Shown here piece by piece: positions 10,345-20,603 of a DNA stretch of 64,000 nucleotides. Numbering within the stretch: position 1 is the first letter of the stretch; every line of letters begins with the position of its first letter. Position numbers and translations under genes: made by a program. Under the pieces are notes generated by a model that was not told the DNA's origin, made no database searches, and saw nothing but the letters and a program-made list of their open reading frames with translations. Origin of the DNA: Aurifilum marmelostoma (lineage: Eukaryota; Ascomycota; Sordariomycetes; Diaporthales; Cryphonectriaceae); NCBI GenBank assembly GCA_027559495.1, contig JAMXSV010000002.1, forward strand, positions 186,001-250,000, given 5' to 3'.

Positions 10345-11220
10345 AGACTTCACGGGGAGACGAGACGAGGGATTGATGGAGTTATGGGCCGAGTTCTCTA
10401 CGATATCACAGCATAGCGTATGAGGTGATTTACAAGTTCAAGCCTGAATATAGACCAGAATCAAGAAAGATTTCTTTTTGCCGGCAGCAAGGCACCATTC
10501 AACTCTCCATAATGGTTACATGCTAGACTTGCATACCCTTTTCCCTTTCTTGAGCAAATTTGTCGTCATCAAGGCGCAGCTAGCTCGCTCTGAAACCCCT
10601 CTGCACCTCTTAAATAAAATCATCAGATATTATTCCGCATCGCTCTGAGACCGCCTTTCCCCCGAATGTGGACTGCGGAGCGGCGTGCAACCCCAAAATA
10701 AGGCCTACGCTTGGGTGAAGCAACACAAAACAATAGTACGCAAGCCGAAGAACATCGGGTCAGGGAGGGATGGGGGCGATTATTCCTTCTCGAGGCAGAA
10801 CACTGACGTTAGAAGGAAACTTCGGTCAGGGCTGCAGGTGTCCAAGTCATGATATGTAATTCTTTGCTGACAGATACGCAGCTCTCCGGCGGTGAGCAAG
10901 CTATGTCCATGTCTCTATCTCTGTATGTCATCCCGGATTATTATTTCCTTTTAAATGGGGTGCCTAAAATGATGATTACGGGGCTTGTCGGGTTATTATG
11001 GATTACTGAGACATGATACCGACAGTATAAGCCACCGAGAGCATCGGGGGCGAGAAGCCGTCCCACGTATTACTACTGAATGGAGGGTAGATAAATGCTA
11101 CGCAGCCCTACAGCCCTACAGCCCTATAGGATTCTAATTACATGCAATAAGCAAAGCGACGTTTTTGTTCTCCAGATTTTATGTTACTAACTCAGTCATC
11201 ATCCTCTTTCGTCGCCCAAG
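10345..11220. other. Intergenic upstream of the ATP-grasp gene
   Basis: About 875 bases with no convincing frame. It holds a short tandem repeat at 11103-11126 (listed separately) about 95 bases before the ATP-grasp ATG, and presumably that gene's promoter. Confidence 0.5.
11103..11126 (+). repeat. Tandem 8-mer CAGCCCTA x3
   Basis: Three perfect head-to-tail copies of CAGCCCTA followed by TAGG, placed 95 bases upstream of the ATP-grasp start codon. It could be a repeated regulator site or a slippage product. There is no direct evidence for either. Confidence 0.8.
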
Positions 11221-12654
11221 ATGACCATCAGGAGCCCCAGAACCACAGGGAATAGTGCGCTGAATGACGAAGCCGCCATCGTTCTGCAGCTCACAGGAGT
11301 CACCACGCAAGAGACTGACTCACCGATCCCGTCCAAAGAAAAATTCGGCAGTAATACCATTCGTCTCGATACCACCGTGGCCGACCTCTACCGCGAAAAT
11401 GGAATTCATGGCCCCTTCATCGTCACCATGTATTGCGTCTTTGGTCACATGGACCTGCACCCCGCCTTCCCGCGCGAGCGTATCTACCCGGAAGACGAAG
11501 AGCCCGTACCGTACTCGGACTACGAGCAGGAGAGGTCCAGACTGAGAAGGATCATCCTGGGGCTGAAGCCACTGCGCAGGGCGTTTGGGCTAGGCAACAT
11601 GGACGTGATCTTTTTTGGCCCGAATATTACCGAGGCCGGGATGCACAGGGCTCTGTCGCAGCTGGCGCCTGAGCAGCGTCACTGGCCGCGGATTATAGAC
11701 CTTGAAGGGGAGGAGAGCCCTATGGCAAAGCTCAAGGAGGCCACTGAGGGCAAAAAGCTGCTCTTCTGGCGACCGCAGGGCTGGATGCACGACCACGATT
11801 GCCTCCTCGACCCACGAGAGATGTTCGACGTCAACTCGAAAAAGTTCCTCGTGACGTCTGGCATGCGCACGCCAGAATCCGAGATCATTGACCTGCAGTC
11901 GGTCAACCTCGATAAATCGTCGTGCATCTTGCGCACTCGACCCCTCCCGTTTGTCGTCAAGCTCTGCCGGGCTGGGTGCGGCTTTGGCACTTTTATCGTC
12001 AAGACCGAGGCACAGAGAAAAGAAATGGTCGCGTCCATGGCCACTTATAAAGCTCGCGGCACGACCGAGATACTACTGTCGCAGTACATCGATCTGGTTC
12101 TGGATCTAAGTGTCCATTTCGTCGTGGGCGCCCCCGGAACTGCTCATGACAGAAATAATCCCAAAATCATGGGCGTCACAGTGCAGACACTGACCACTCA
12201 TGGAAAGTGGGTGGGTGGGCATATTGACTACAGCAGACAGGAGGAACTCCGCAGTCTGGTATGGGATGCTGTAAAGGACACCACGCAGAAACTGCCGCCG
12301 TCGTTCATGGGCTGGGCTGGTGTGGACATCGTGGCAGACAAGGCGGGCATGCAATGGGTGGTCGACCTGAACGCACGCTTCACAGGCTCTATGCCAATTT
12401 GTCTCATGTCTGGACACTTCTGGAAGGAAAGAGGATTGCCTCTGGCCCAGTTTGCTGCTGTTGAGTATCGCGGGTCGGTCGATGATGTATACAGTCGGCT
12501 GCAGCCTCTGGTGGAGACTGGCCAGGTGATTGTGACAGCGACAGCAGAAATTGGGAGGGACGATAACATGGCGGATGTTGTCTGGGGAGGCAAGAATGCT
12601 GCGGACCTGGGGGAGATTGAAGGTTGGATTCGTGGTAGACTTGAGCAAGCATGA
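11221..12654 (+). CDS. ATP-grasp domain protein (fungal solid-state-culture type)
   Basis: Single exon, 477 codons, good ATG. The N-terminal ~230 residues form a pre-ATP-grasp region (MDVIFFGPNITEAGMHRALS). The ATP-grasp fold follows: PFVVKLCRAGCGFGTFIV at about 241-258 supplies the beta-strand lysine and glycine-rich loop over ATP. ILLSQYIDLVLDLSVHFVVG near 283-302 is the strand pair next to the nucleotide. MQWVVDLNARFTGSMP near 377-392 carries the Asp/Asn/Arg metal- and phosphate-binding set. ATP-grasp enzymes activate a carboxylate as acyl phosphate and join it to an amine, thiol or hydroxyl. The overall look resembles fungal proteins annotated as solid-state-culture-specific ATP-grasp proteins, whose substrates are not known to me. 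No signal peptide, so probably cytosolic. It converges with the GST gene, about 240 bases between stops. Confidence 0.8.
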   Translation: MTIRSPRTTGNSALNDEAAIVLQLTGVTTQETDSPIPSKEKFGSNTIRLDTTVADLYRENGIHGPFIVTMYCVFGHMDLHPAFPRERIYPEDEEPVPYSDYEQERSRLRRIILGLKPLRRAFGLGNMDVIFFGPNITEAGMHRALSQLAPEQRHWPRIIDLEGEESPMAKLKEATEGKKLLFWRPQGWMHDHDCLLDPREMFDVNSKKFLVTSGMRTPESEIIDLQSVNLDKSSCILRTRPLPFVVKLCRAGCGFGTFIVKTEAQRKEMVASMATYKARGTTEILLSQYIDLVLDLSVHFVVGAPGTAHDRNNPKIMGVTVQTLTTHGKWVGGHIDYSRQEELRSLVWDAVKDTTQKLPPSFMGWAGVDIVADKAGMQWVVDLNARFTGSMPICLMSGHFWKERGLPLAQFAAVEYRGSVDDVYSRLQPLVETGQVIVTATAEIGRDDNMADVVWGGKNAADLGEIEGWIRGRLEQA

Positions 12655-12892
12655 TAGACTTTACAACAAATACAGCCAGATTGTGCACCTCGAACCGTTT
12701 ACAGTTGTTCATGTTCATTCAGGCAGTTTATTAGTATGCTACTGCTTTGCAGTTATTGGAAGCTTGTCACGAAGGTTCTCTTCACGGGCCGTTCTGCTGT
12801 AACCAAATCTGTTGATCTCGCTGAATGCATGATTATATTGACTAGATACCTGAAAATAAGTGACCGAGGTCATTGACTGCTCCATCATCATC

Positions 12893-13697
12893 TCACATAA
12901 GTCCAGCAGCCTTTCTCATACGTTCCCTCTTCGCCACTGACCGGGCCACGATAACCTCCTCATCAAAAATCGAGGTAATGCTCGGGTGACTAGACACGGC
13001 ACTCGCCCACCTAAAAAACCCTGGCGCCTCCTCCTGCGCCCGCCTATTCAGACTTGCAGGATACACTCCATGTCTGGACAAGGTCACCGCGCGTATGACA
13101 AAGGGACCAGTAATCACCTCTGCCAGCGTCAGCTTCTCGCTCCCGCCCCAGAAGGGAGCGGCGTCCTTGAGCAAGGGCTCGACCTCGTCCACCAGGCCTC
13201 GGATCGCGTCGTCGATGACCTTCTCCTCGTCTTGCTGCGTTGGCGCCTCGAACAGCCGGAAGAGGATGGTGTGAAACTTGGTCCAGTAGGCGTCGATGAA
13301 GAAGGACATGGCGGCGCGGCGCAGGGCGCCCTCTGTGGAGGTTGAAGGCGGGCAGAGGTGGGATGGATAGATATCAGCTAGAAACTGACAGACAATGGCG
13401 GACTCGATGATGACTTGTTTATTATTGAAGATGAGCACGGGCACGAGGCCTCGGGGGTTCAGCTTGAGGAAGTCGGCTGGGCGGGGGCCATCCACGTTAA
13501 TGATGCGCTCCTCGAAGGGGACGCCCAGCTCTCTGAGGGCGACATTGGCTCGATTTGCCCCTAGAATTTGATCTAGTCAGTCTCATGACCCGGTTTATCT
13601 TGGAAAGAATCGAAAGACATAGTAATCTCGTACATGTACACGTGTGGTTGGTGTAAAGAATGAGATTTTTGGTGGTGGTATCACTTGTTGAACCCAT
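12893..13697 (-). CDS. Glutathione S-transferase-like protein
   Basis: Two exons, 13697-13640 and 13560-12893, join in frame (T|GG makes Trp) to 241 codons. The intron is 13639-13561, donor GTACAT, acceptor CTAG. The N-terminal thioredoxin-like domain reads NLILYTNHTWANRANVALRE, then LGVPFEERIINVDGPRP, the cis-Pro region NPRGLVPVLIF and the glutathione gamma-Glu contact ESAIVCQFLADIYP. The all-helical C-terminal domain runs from about residue 100 to the end. The length is normal for a cytosolic GST of the fungal omega/GTT type. The position of the usual Ser/Cys nucleophile reads NHTW, so the catalytic residue may be the Thr or differ. Its neighbours suggest conjugation or detoxification of a reactive intermediate, or a lyase-type step in metabolite synthesis; this is inference. 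It faces the ATP-grasp gene tail to tail. Confidence 0.88.
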
Positions 13698-14451
13698 GAT
13701 TGTAATTTCGGCCTGGCCTGAAGAAAGTCTAGGATGCTCAGATGTCTTTGGTGGTAATTACGGCAAAATCAACTCGAACGAAGCATTGCAGTAGGTGGTA
13801 TGCGTTCCATCTTTAAGTAAGCAAAGACGCACAATAATTACGCCACAGACTGGAGCCTCATCGGAACGACTTCACATGAATTAATTACTCTGTATTATCT
13901 AACATGCTGTACTGTATGACAACCCTGAGTCAGCATTGGTAGAATCACATTGTCATCAATTGGCTGTGTCTTATATGACTGCATATCACACAATCCTTGG
14001 CCGCCTCCAGCCCCCGAGACGGTGTGAGAAGTAGTTTGCGAGATTACGACAGCGGGCAGTGACTGATCACATGGGTTAATCAGTTATGTTTTGGGGTCTA
14101 AACCTGCGGTGAGAAGATGAATCAATTGTGGATCAGACAGCAAGGTGACGATCAATCGATTAGTCTGGAGAGACCCTCAGACTGATGCCGGTTATCTCTC
14201 TAAAAGCTGACAAGACCAGCATTGCTAGGAAAGCCTTTTTGAATGGAGCCGGAGAATGGTGAAGAACCCATAGCCGGGGATTCCGGGAGTGGACCTGGAC
14301 TGAAAGCACTCAAAGCCATAATGTATGAGTTCATGATTCATTATCACGTATGTAATTATATACAAGCCAGGAACAACATGGCAATCTCTTGCACCAAGAC
14401 CTGCCATGCATGCAAGTAAGCACACTGCCCGTGACCAGACAAACATCACAC
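13698..14451. other. Intergenic: GST promoter side and GH78 3' side
   Basis: About 750 bases, AT-rich, with no frame of interest. The GST gene starts at its left edge and the GH78 gene ends at its right edge. Confidence 0.5.
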
Positions 14452-16721
14452 CTAAGCCGATATGACCAATGTCCAGTTCCCTCCCGGGACTCCCGATGCC
14501 TCTCCGTCCACAAGAGCCACAACATTGCCCTCCACATCCTCCAGGCCGCCCGTAACTCCAGGCAAGGACACACTTCCCACCGTCCCCTCAGGAGTCGAGA
14601 ACCACAACGTCTTCACTACCTGTGTCTCCGCATCCGCCTCCACCTGCACCTCGAACCTGCCCGTCGGCGCATCATACCCAGCCTCCACGCTCTCCAAACC
14701 GCCCAGCCTCGGCGCTACGATCCACTCCTTTCCGCCCGCCGCCGCCAGCCTCAACCCGGCCGTATACATGGTCAGCACAGACGTAGGCCCCGTCGACCAG
14801 CCGTGAGCGTGCGAGACACGGGCGTCATTGGTATACGGCGCATACTGCAGGCTGCCGTCGGCCGCATAGCCCTCGACAAAGGTACTGTTGGTCATGCGCG
14901 GGTCGTCGAGCATGAAACCCCACTGCAGACGGATGAGATCCAGCGCGGCAGACGCGTTGCCCGCGGCGTGGTGGGCCAGCAGCTCAAAGTAGCCGATAAA
15001 GGGCGACACGGTGGCGGGGACGCTATCGACCTCGGGGGCGGGCGCGCCATAGCTGCCCCAGCGGGCTTGCAGGGCGGTTGTGACGGCTGTGCTCTGGGCT
15101 GTGGACTGGGTGAGGTTGGCGAGCACGGCCCAGGCGTTGCCGTCCTGAGGGAAGAGGGTGGTGGTCTCGTTGTCGCGGTAGAGGGAGCTCGAGTTGTCCC
15201 AGAGAAGGGTGTTGGCGGCTGTTTTGATGTTGGCAGCGAGGGCGGCCCAGGTGGTTGCGTATGACGTGGCGTTGAGGATATTGGCTAGCTGAATGCCTTT
15301 GCCGAGAGTGTAGTAGAGGATGGCGTTCGCTTCGATGTTCTGTGCTTTGGTTAGTACGATCGGTTCTGATCTAGAGGCGGGGCTCATGGTAGGATGTAAA
15401 AATCAGATTGTACACTTACATGGCCGCCCATACCAATTCTCAGCCAGTCAGAACTTGTCGTAACGTTCATGAGTCCAGTATCATCAATATGGCTGGTGGA
15501 AAACTCCAGTCCCAGCGTGAAGTTCTTCCACACACTCTGGAGATAGGCCAGGTCGTCGGTGTACTCGTAGTACAGAGCGATATCGAGCAGGCTGTGTAAA
15601 TGATAGGTGAAGCTAAAGGGCTCCCCCACATCCTGCCAGAACGGAGATCCAGCGTAGGGTAGGGCCCCGGAGGTGTTCTGTAGCAGGAGGAGGGAGTCGA
15701 GACCGTTCCGCAGAGATGCCATGTCGTTGGTGCTGACGAATATACTTGGTCCAGTCACCACAATGTCGCCAGGCCCTGTCCATGTGCCTCCTTGTTAGTT
15801 ATTGCGGTTCTTCGGCGCAGGACTTGATAATGAAGGCACTATGATGACAAAGAAAGGGACATTCATACAGACGAGCCTGTCTCTCTTGGCCCCGTCGACG
15901 AGGACAGTGCTACCATTTGAAATGGTGTAGTTATTGTACCAGGGGATCGTCTCGGGCAGCTCGATGACTTCAGTGCTGTTGATAATATAGAGCCATATCA
16001 ATGAGTTCCCATGAGTAGGGTCTATGGAACACAGCTGTGTGGTATATGCACCTTTGAAAGAGAAAGAGATGGTCAGCTACTGAATTACTTTTGAAATTCA
16101 CAAACAATGGGACAATTTTGGATACTCACCGGCATACCAGATCCGGTTTAACAACTCGTCATTACTGTGAAAATAGCCAGTATACGAACGCAGGTCCTGC
16201 GTCGGAGCGGCGGTGAAGTCGACAGCAAGACTCTCCAACTCGATAGCCGCGCTGGAGTTGCTGACGATACTCAGATACCTAAAGGCACCCCGATCAAACT
16301 CTCGACCGACAGTGTACGTGCCCGGGCCAGCGCCGACATCCAGCCACAGGGGCGTGTCTAACCCAGCATCCGCTGTGGCGTCAGAGGCCGCCCCATTGAT
16401 CCACAGGCTGGACTCGGTGAAGGTCAAGCCGATGACAGCATCGTCCGAGGACACGGACCCGACCGTGACGCTGACCACGCCGCCAATGTTCTTCTCGTAG
16501 TCAATGGTAATGGAGGAGTTCCCCTTGAGAACTGCACTCCCGTTCGTGTTGGAGGACGACACTAGGGATTGTGCATTCGACACGGTGCCGTTGACCCGAT
16601 GAATGGAGGCTGGGTAGATTGTCCGTGACTCGGGTGCGAGGATGTATTCCGAGTAAGGAGCTGCTGCTGTGCTCTGACCTGCCAGGAGAAGAGGAGCCAA
16701 TAGGAGGGAACGTGCGAACAT
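14452..16721 (-). CDS. Secreted GH78 alpha-L-rhamnosidase-like glycosidase
   Basis: Four exons, 16721-16130, 16051-15869, 15775-15420 and 15339-14452, join in frame to 672 codons. The introns have donors GTGAGT, GTATGA and GTAAGT and AG acceptors. The acceptor at 15776 is chosen because it restores DGAKRDRLVWPGD, the catalytic-site motif of GH78 enzymes. The ATG at 16721 is used because the open frame upstream begins only with TTG. It opens a signal peptide (MFARSLLLAPLLLAGQSTAA). A beta-rich N-terminal part follows, then an (alpha/alpha)6 barrel with SFTYHLHSLLDIALYYEYTD, LRIGMGGHNIEANAILYYTL and DARVSHAHGWSTGPTSVLTM, and a C-terminal beta-sandwich. Many N-x-S/T sites fit a secreted glycoprotein. 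It would remove terminal L-rhamnose from pectin side chains or plant glycosides. It is shorter than many GH78 proteins, so the N-terminal accessory domains are reduced. Confidence 0.87.
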
Positions 16722-17236
16722 GGCTGCAATGGGCGGATCCAATCAGGGGATCCAAACTCTCTTCCTCTCTTCGCTCTTCAACTGCCGATAAGAAGCATCG
16801 TCTTTTAGAATTTCTAGCGGCGCCCTCTTGTGGCCTTTTATACAAATCCATGTACTACGTTGTTGATCTATTCAACCCCTCTCCATCCCCTTCCTCTTGT
16901 GAGTGTGGGGAAGCAAACCTGCCAAGTTTCTTCTCCACCCACTGAAGCAGGAGAGAGCCCGCTCCTTTCGCGATGTCTTCAGCCCGAGCTTGGGACTAGA
17001 GACAAGGAAGCCGGCTCTTGCAACGGCAGATGTTGGCGTGTCTAGCAGCGGGCTCTTACCGGCGATTTAGCTGAGAGCAGCTAGTCACCTCATAATACTA
17101 GGACATCGTCTCATTCAGAGCAGACAAGAGGCCGCTGGAGTATTATGTCTTGGCCAGCAAGATATATCTCACAGTGGCTCGATGTGTCCCGTGTTATGTG
17201 TCAGAGACAAGGCGAGTACTTGACCTTCAAGCAGTG

Positions 17237-17271
17237 ATACACACACGCGCGCGCGCGCGCACACGCACACA
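17237..17271. repeat. Alternating (CA)n(CG)n(CA)n tract
   Basis: Uninterrupted alternating purine-pyrimidine run with a CG core of about ten repeats flanked by CA repeats. It lies in non-coding DNA about 500 bases upstream of the GH78 start. Confidence 0.9.
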
Positions 17272-17306
17272 CCCACACCCATGCCCCCACACATAGATAT
17301 AAGTAT

Positions 17307-17328
17307 ATATATGTGTATACACATATAT
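17307..17328. repeat. 22-bp perfect AT-rich palindrome
   Basis: ATATATGTGTATACACATATAT-type sequence, centred on GTGTATACAC. It is self-complementary over 22 bases and sits 36 bases downstream of the CG/CA tract. Confidence 0.85.
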
Positions 17329-20289
17329 GTATGTGTGTGGTATACTTACTGTAGAGACAATGCGATACTGATCAGCAGACAAAGATCCTTTTACAAAACG
17401 TGCATGTCGTGGTGCCACGAGATTTGGCTATGCATCCACCCCAGGGTGATTACAACGTGATGCAAGCTTGGAGAAGATGCGGGGTTTGAAAATCCGGAGA
17501 ACCCCACCAGCACTGCAACGTCGATGCGTGCCATCTTTCACCGAGACTCAGCTGTCACCTCACGTCATTTTTTTTTTCTTCTTTTTCTCTTCTTATTTCT
17601 TTTTCGCACTAAATCATCAATGAATCTAAGCCCGAACAGAAAGGGATCTAGGATGCTAGGGATTGTCCTGTTGCCGAAGAGCCCACGTCAGCTTGTACTA
17701 CTCCATGTCATGTACGTGCTCTCGGGAACGGGCGCGGGATAAAGTCCTCGAGCGATCGGCCCCCAAAGACGGCGAGAATGATCATGACTTGAGGTGGGCT
17801 TTGAGTGGGTACACCCAAGAGAGAAATGCTCCGCAAGTCGGACCGGCAGTGGAAACTTGATCACTGTTGCTTTTGCTGCATTACTCTTCTTTTTCCTTTT
17901 CTTTCTATTCTACTCCTGCTTGGCCTCTTTGTACTCCTCCTGATAGGATGTGTGAGATGAACGCTGTGGTCAAGAGGGCAGAATGTCTACGAAGTGTGGT
18001 GTTGCATGTACTCTTGAGGAGATGTGTTGGGGATCAAAAGGGGCAAGGGACTCAAGGCAGTCCCATATTTCATCTTTTATGTGGAGAGGCACGTGAGAGG
18101 GAGTATTTTCTCTCCCGACATTCCCCTCCTCCCCCACCATACCCAGACAAATCCCCACGGGTCAAATGCGTGCGGTGAGAAGCCGAATGGGATGGCTTGA
18201 CAGCGCTAACACCTGCTCCGCGTGGGTAAGTGAGTTGTAGTTAGTCAGTAGTGGGACGCCCACCTGCTCCTTTGACAGCCAGGCATGTTGTTGAAGACCG
18301 TGGAAGGTGTCGCAATCCTTTTTCTTTTTCTTGATTCACGAATATGAGACATGCAAAGAGTAAAAGTATGGAAAGAACGTAGTAATAAAGAAGAACATGA
18401 AAAGAGGAGAAGAAGAAAGTAGCTGTACCATTGGAGAGGGCTTTCCTAAACGGTAATAAAATGCACTTTCCTGGCGATCTCGTACTCCGTACTTGAGCAC
18501 AGTACGTCACCGAAGAAGGGCAGCAGGGAAGTGAAAAGAATCCGAAGATTGGAACTCGGAAGACAAACCACTCTCAAGCTTCACCAAGGATCCCAGTCAG
18601 CCAACCCCAGGGGCGAAGATGGAATCCTGCCGAGCCGGCTGCACCCACCCGTCCCAGGCCGTCTTTAAAACCCCTTGGCCCAAAGGCTTGGCTGCCCAGG
18701 AAGGGAACCCGAAATTGAGGCTCAACAGGTTGATGGTGTGCGGCTGATGATTATCCCAATTGTTTCACAGAGAAAACAATATACTTCAGAGTATCCGTTG
18801 CCATCTGGGCAAGGGCTTCAAGACAAGATGACAAGAAATCAGACTAGACTGCTCATTACCTCGTGCTCGATACTGGAGCACCGGCAATGGAAAGATTGAT
18901 GCAAGACTTTCGGATGGACAGAGAGGACTTCTCCCCCTCTAGGCGACAGCCCCATGCACCCAGCACGTCTTTAGCCGTGGCGTTGTATCTGCCACTTCTA
19001 CTACTGCAGTACTACAATAATCTCGTGCTTACATGTACTTTGATATATGTATACGCATGATTCGCGGCATGGTCGGACTGACGTCACGAGACGATAAAAC
19101 GTCAACCAAGGCAGATGGACATTTCCAAATATGTCACTGCACATCTGGAATTTTTTGTCTTCCTCCCGCCGCCTACCCAAGTAAGCTTACATGCGAACAC
19201 GACCGGCCGGATTACTCCGTAGTAGCTGCAATAGGACGTATACTGCGTACCAAAGTAATCACTATTCATTTGGTATACTCAAATTCGCACAGACCTGCCC
19301 TTTCTTCTTTTTCTCTCTGATCTCTGCTCCTTCTCATCTGTTCGCGCGTCCTGAAAGTCGCGCATCATTGCGTCATGGTGGGTCTCCGAGCCATAACACG
19401 GCCCGATTAGTGCCTTAACATTCCTCAGGTACATCTGCACCTTGAATTGTTACCATGGATACCACCGAATACTTTCGATTGCCTGCTTGAACCTGTTACT
19501 AGGCAGGTTAAGGCATGTCACTTCGACATCTGACATCTGAAGAAGGGCGCCGTTGGGCGGCCGTTACCTTCTCGCCCGCATCAGATGCCAAAAGATCTTC
19601 TCCTTTGCGCTGTAATGGGGACTTTGGTTGCTTAGACGACTCATCGACCGGCCTGGTTTGGACCACTAGGGAATGAACCGTCGTTCCCCTTTGAGCGTTG
19701 CTGTTGTTCAGCCCTGACAGAGGGCGAGAGCAACCGCCCTCACCGACTCGACTCCTTTCCTCGTCTGCGTGCCTTCCTCGTGGAGGAAACCAAATGCATC
19801 CAGCAACGTTGCTTCCTCGTCTCGTGTATTGTGGGTCTCTATTCGTGATTCCTCCACTGTGTCTCCAGTCTTTTTTTTTCTTTCTTGTCTCTCTCCCTCT
19901 CTGCTTCTCCTCCCCCCGTTCCCTTGCCTCTTGCACAGCCCACAAAATCTGTAGCTCTTTTTCCGAATTCGTCTTGTAACCAGGTCAGAATGGCCCCAGG
20001 CCAGATGGGTCGTCCTCGAGGCAAGCAGCATCTGTAGCCATGGCTAGATTATTAGTGCTAATAAACCCCATGGGCATTGGATCCGTTGCAAGGGGGAAAG
20101 AAAGAAGCTGGAGAGGTCGTGGAGAGCGCGACTCACTGGTACGCCTGCCCGCTACCAAGTTCTGGATCGACTGATCTTTTTGGGCTGGCGCAACATCCAC
20201 GTCTGTTAGCTCCTTCCTTGACCAAGTACTTATACGCTGTGACGTCCCTTCTTATTTTTTCACACCTCTCCTTCCACGTTGATTGTTAT

Positions 20290-20350
20290 CCCCTAGCTCT
20301 TTTACCCCCCCCTTTCTCTTGCATCTCTCTCTCCCCCCTCGCTCTGTTAC
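20290..20350 (+). promoter_or_regulatory. Pyrimidine-rich promoter/leader tract
   Basis: Dense runs of C and T (for example ACCCCCCCCTTTCTC and CTCTCTCCCCCCTCG) about 250-310 bases before the MFS ATG. Such CT tracts near transcription starts are common in filamentous fungi. No TATA box was recognised. Confidence 0.4.
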
Positions 20351-20603
20351 GCGGCGAGGCTTTGTGTGTACAGGGACACCGCCATCACCACCACCCCTTC
20401 TCATACCCTCCTTTTTGGGATTGACTTCTCCCCCTCACTCCAAAGCCACCACAAGCTTCCAGCAGAGATACACTACACACCCTTGTGCCCCACCTCAGGT
20501 TGTCGTCCAATCCTGAAAACAGCCCCCCATTCCATAATTTCGTCGCTGACGCTGAGGCCAAAGACATCTTGTTTGTTTGGTTTGCATGTTTGCTCGTCCA
20601 AAC

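Larger units (their letters stand above)
16722..20603. other. Long intergenic region without supported gene
   Basis: About 3.9 kb between the GH78 start and the second MFS gene. There are many short open frames on both strands, none with recognisable motifs. It includes an alternating purine-pyrimidine tract and palindrome at 17237-17328 and a pyrimidine-rich stretch at 20290-20350. The right half probably holds the promoter and leader of the MFS gene. Confidence 0.5.
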
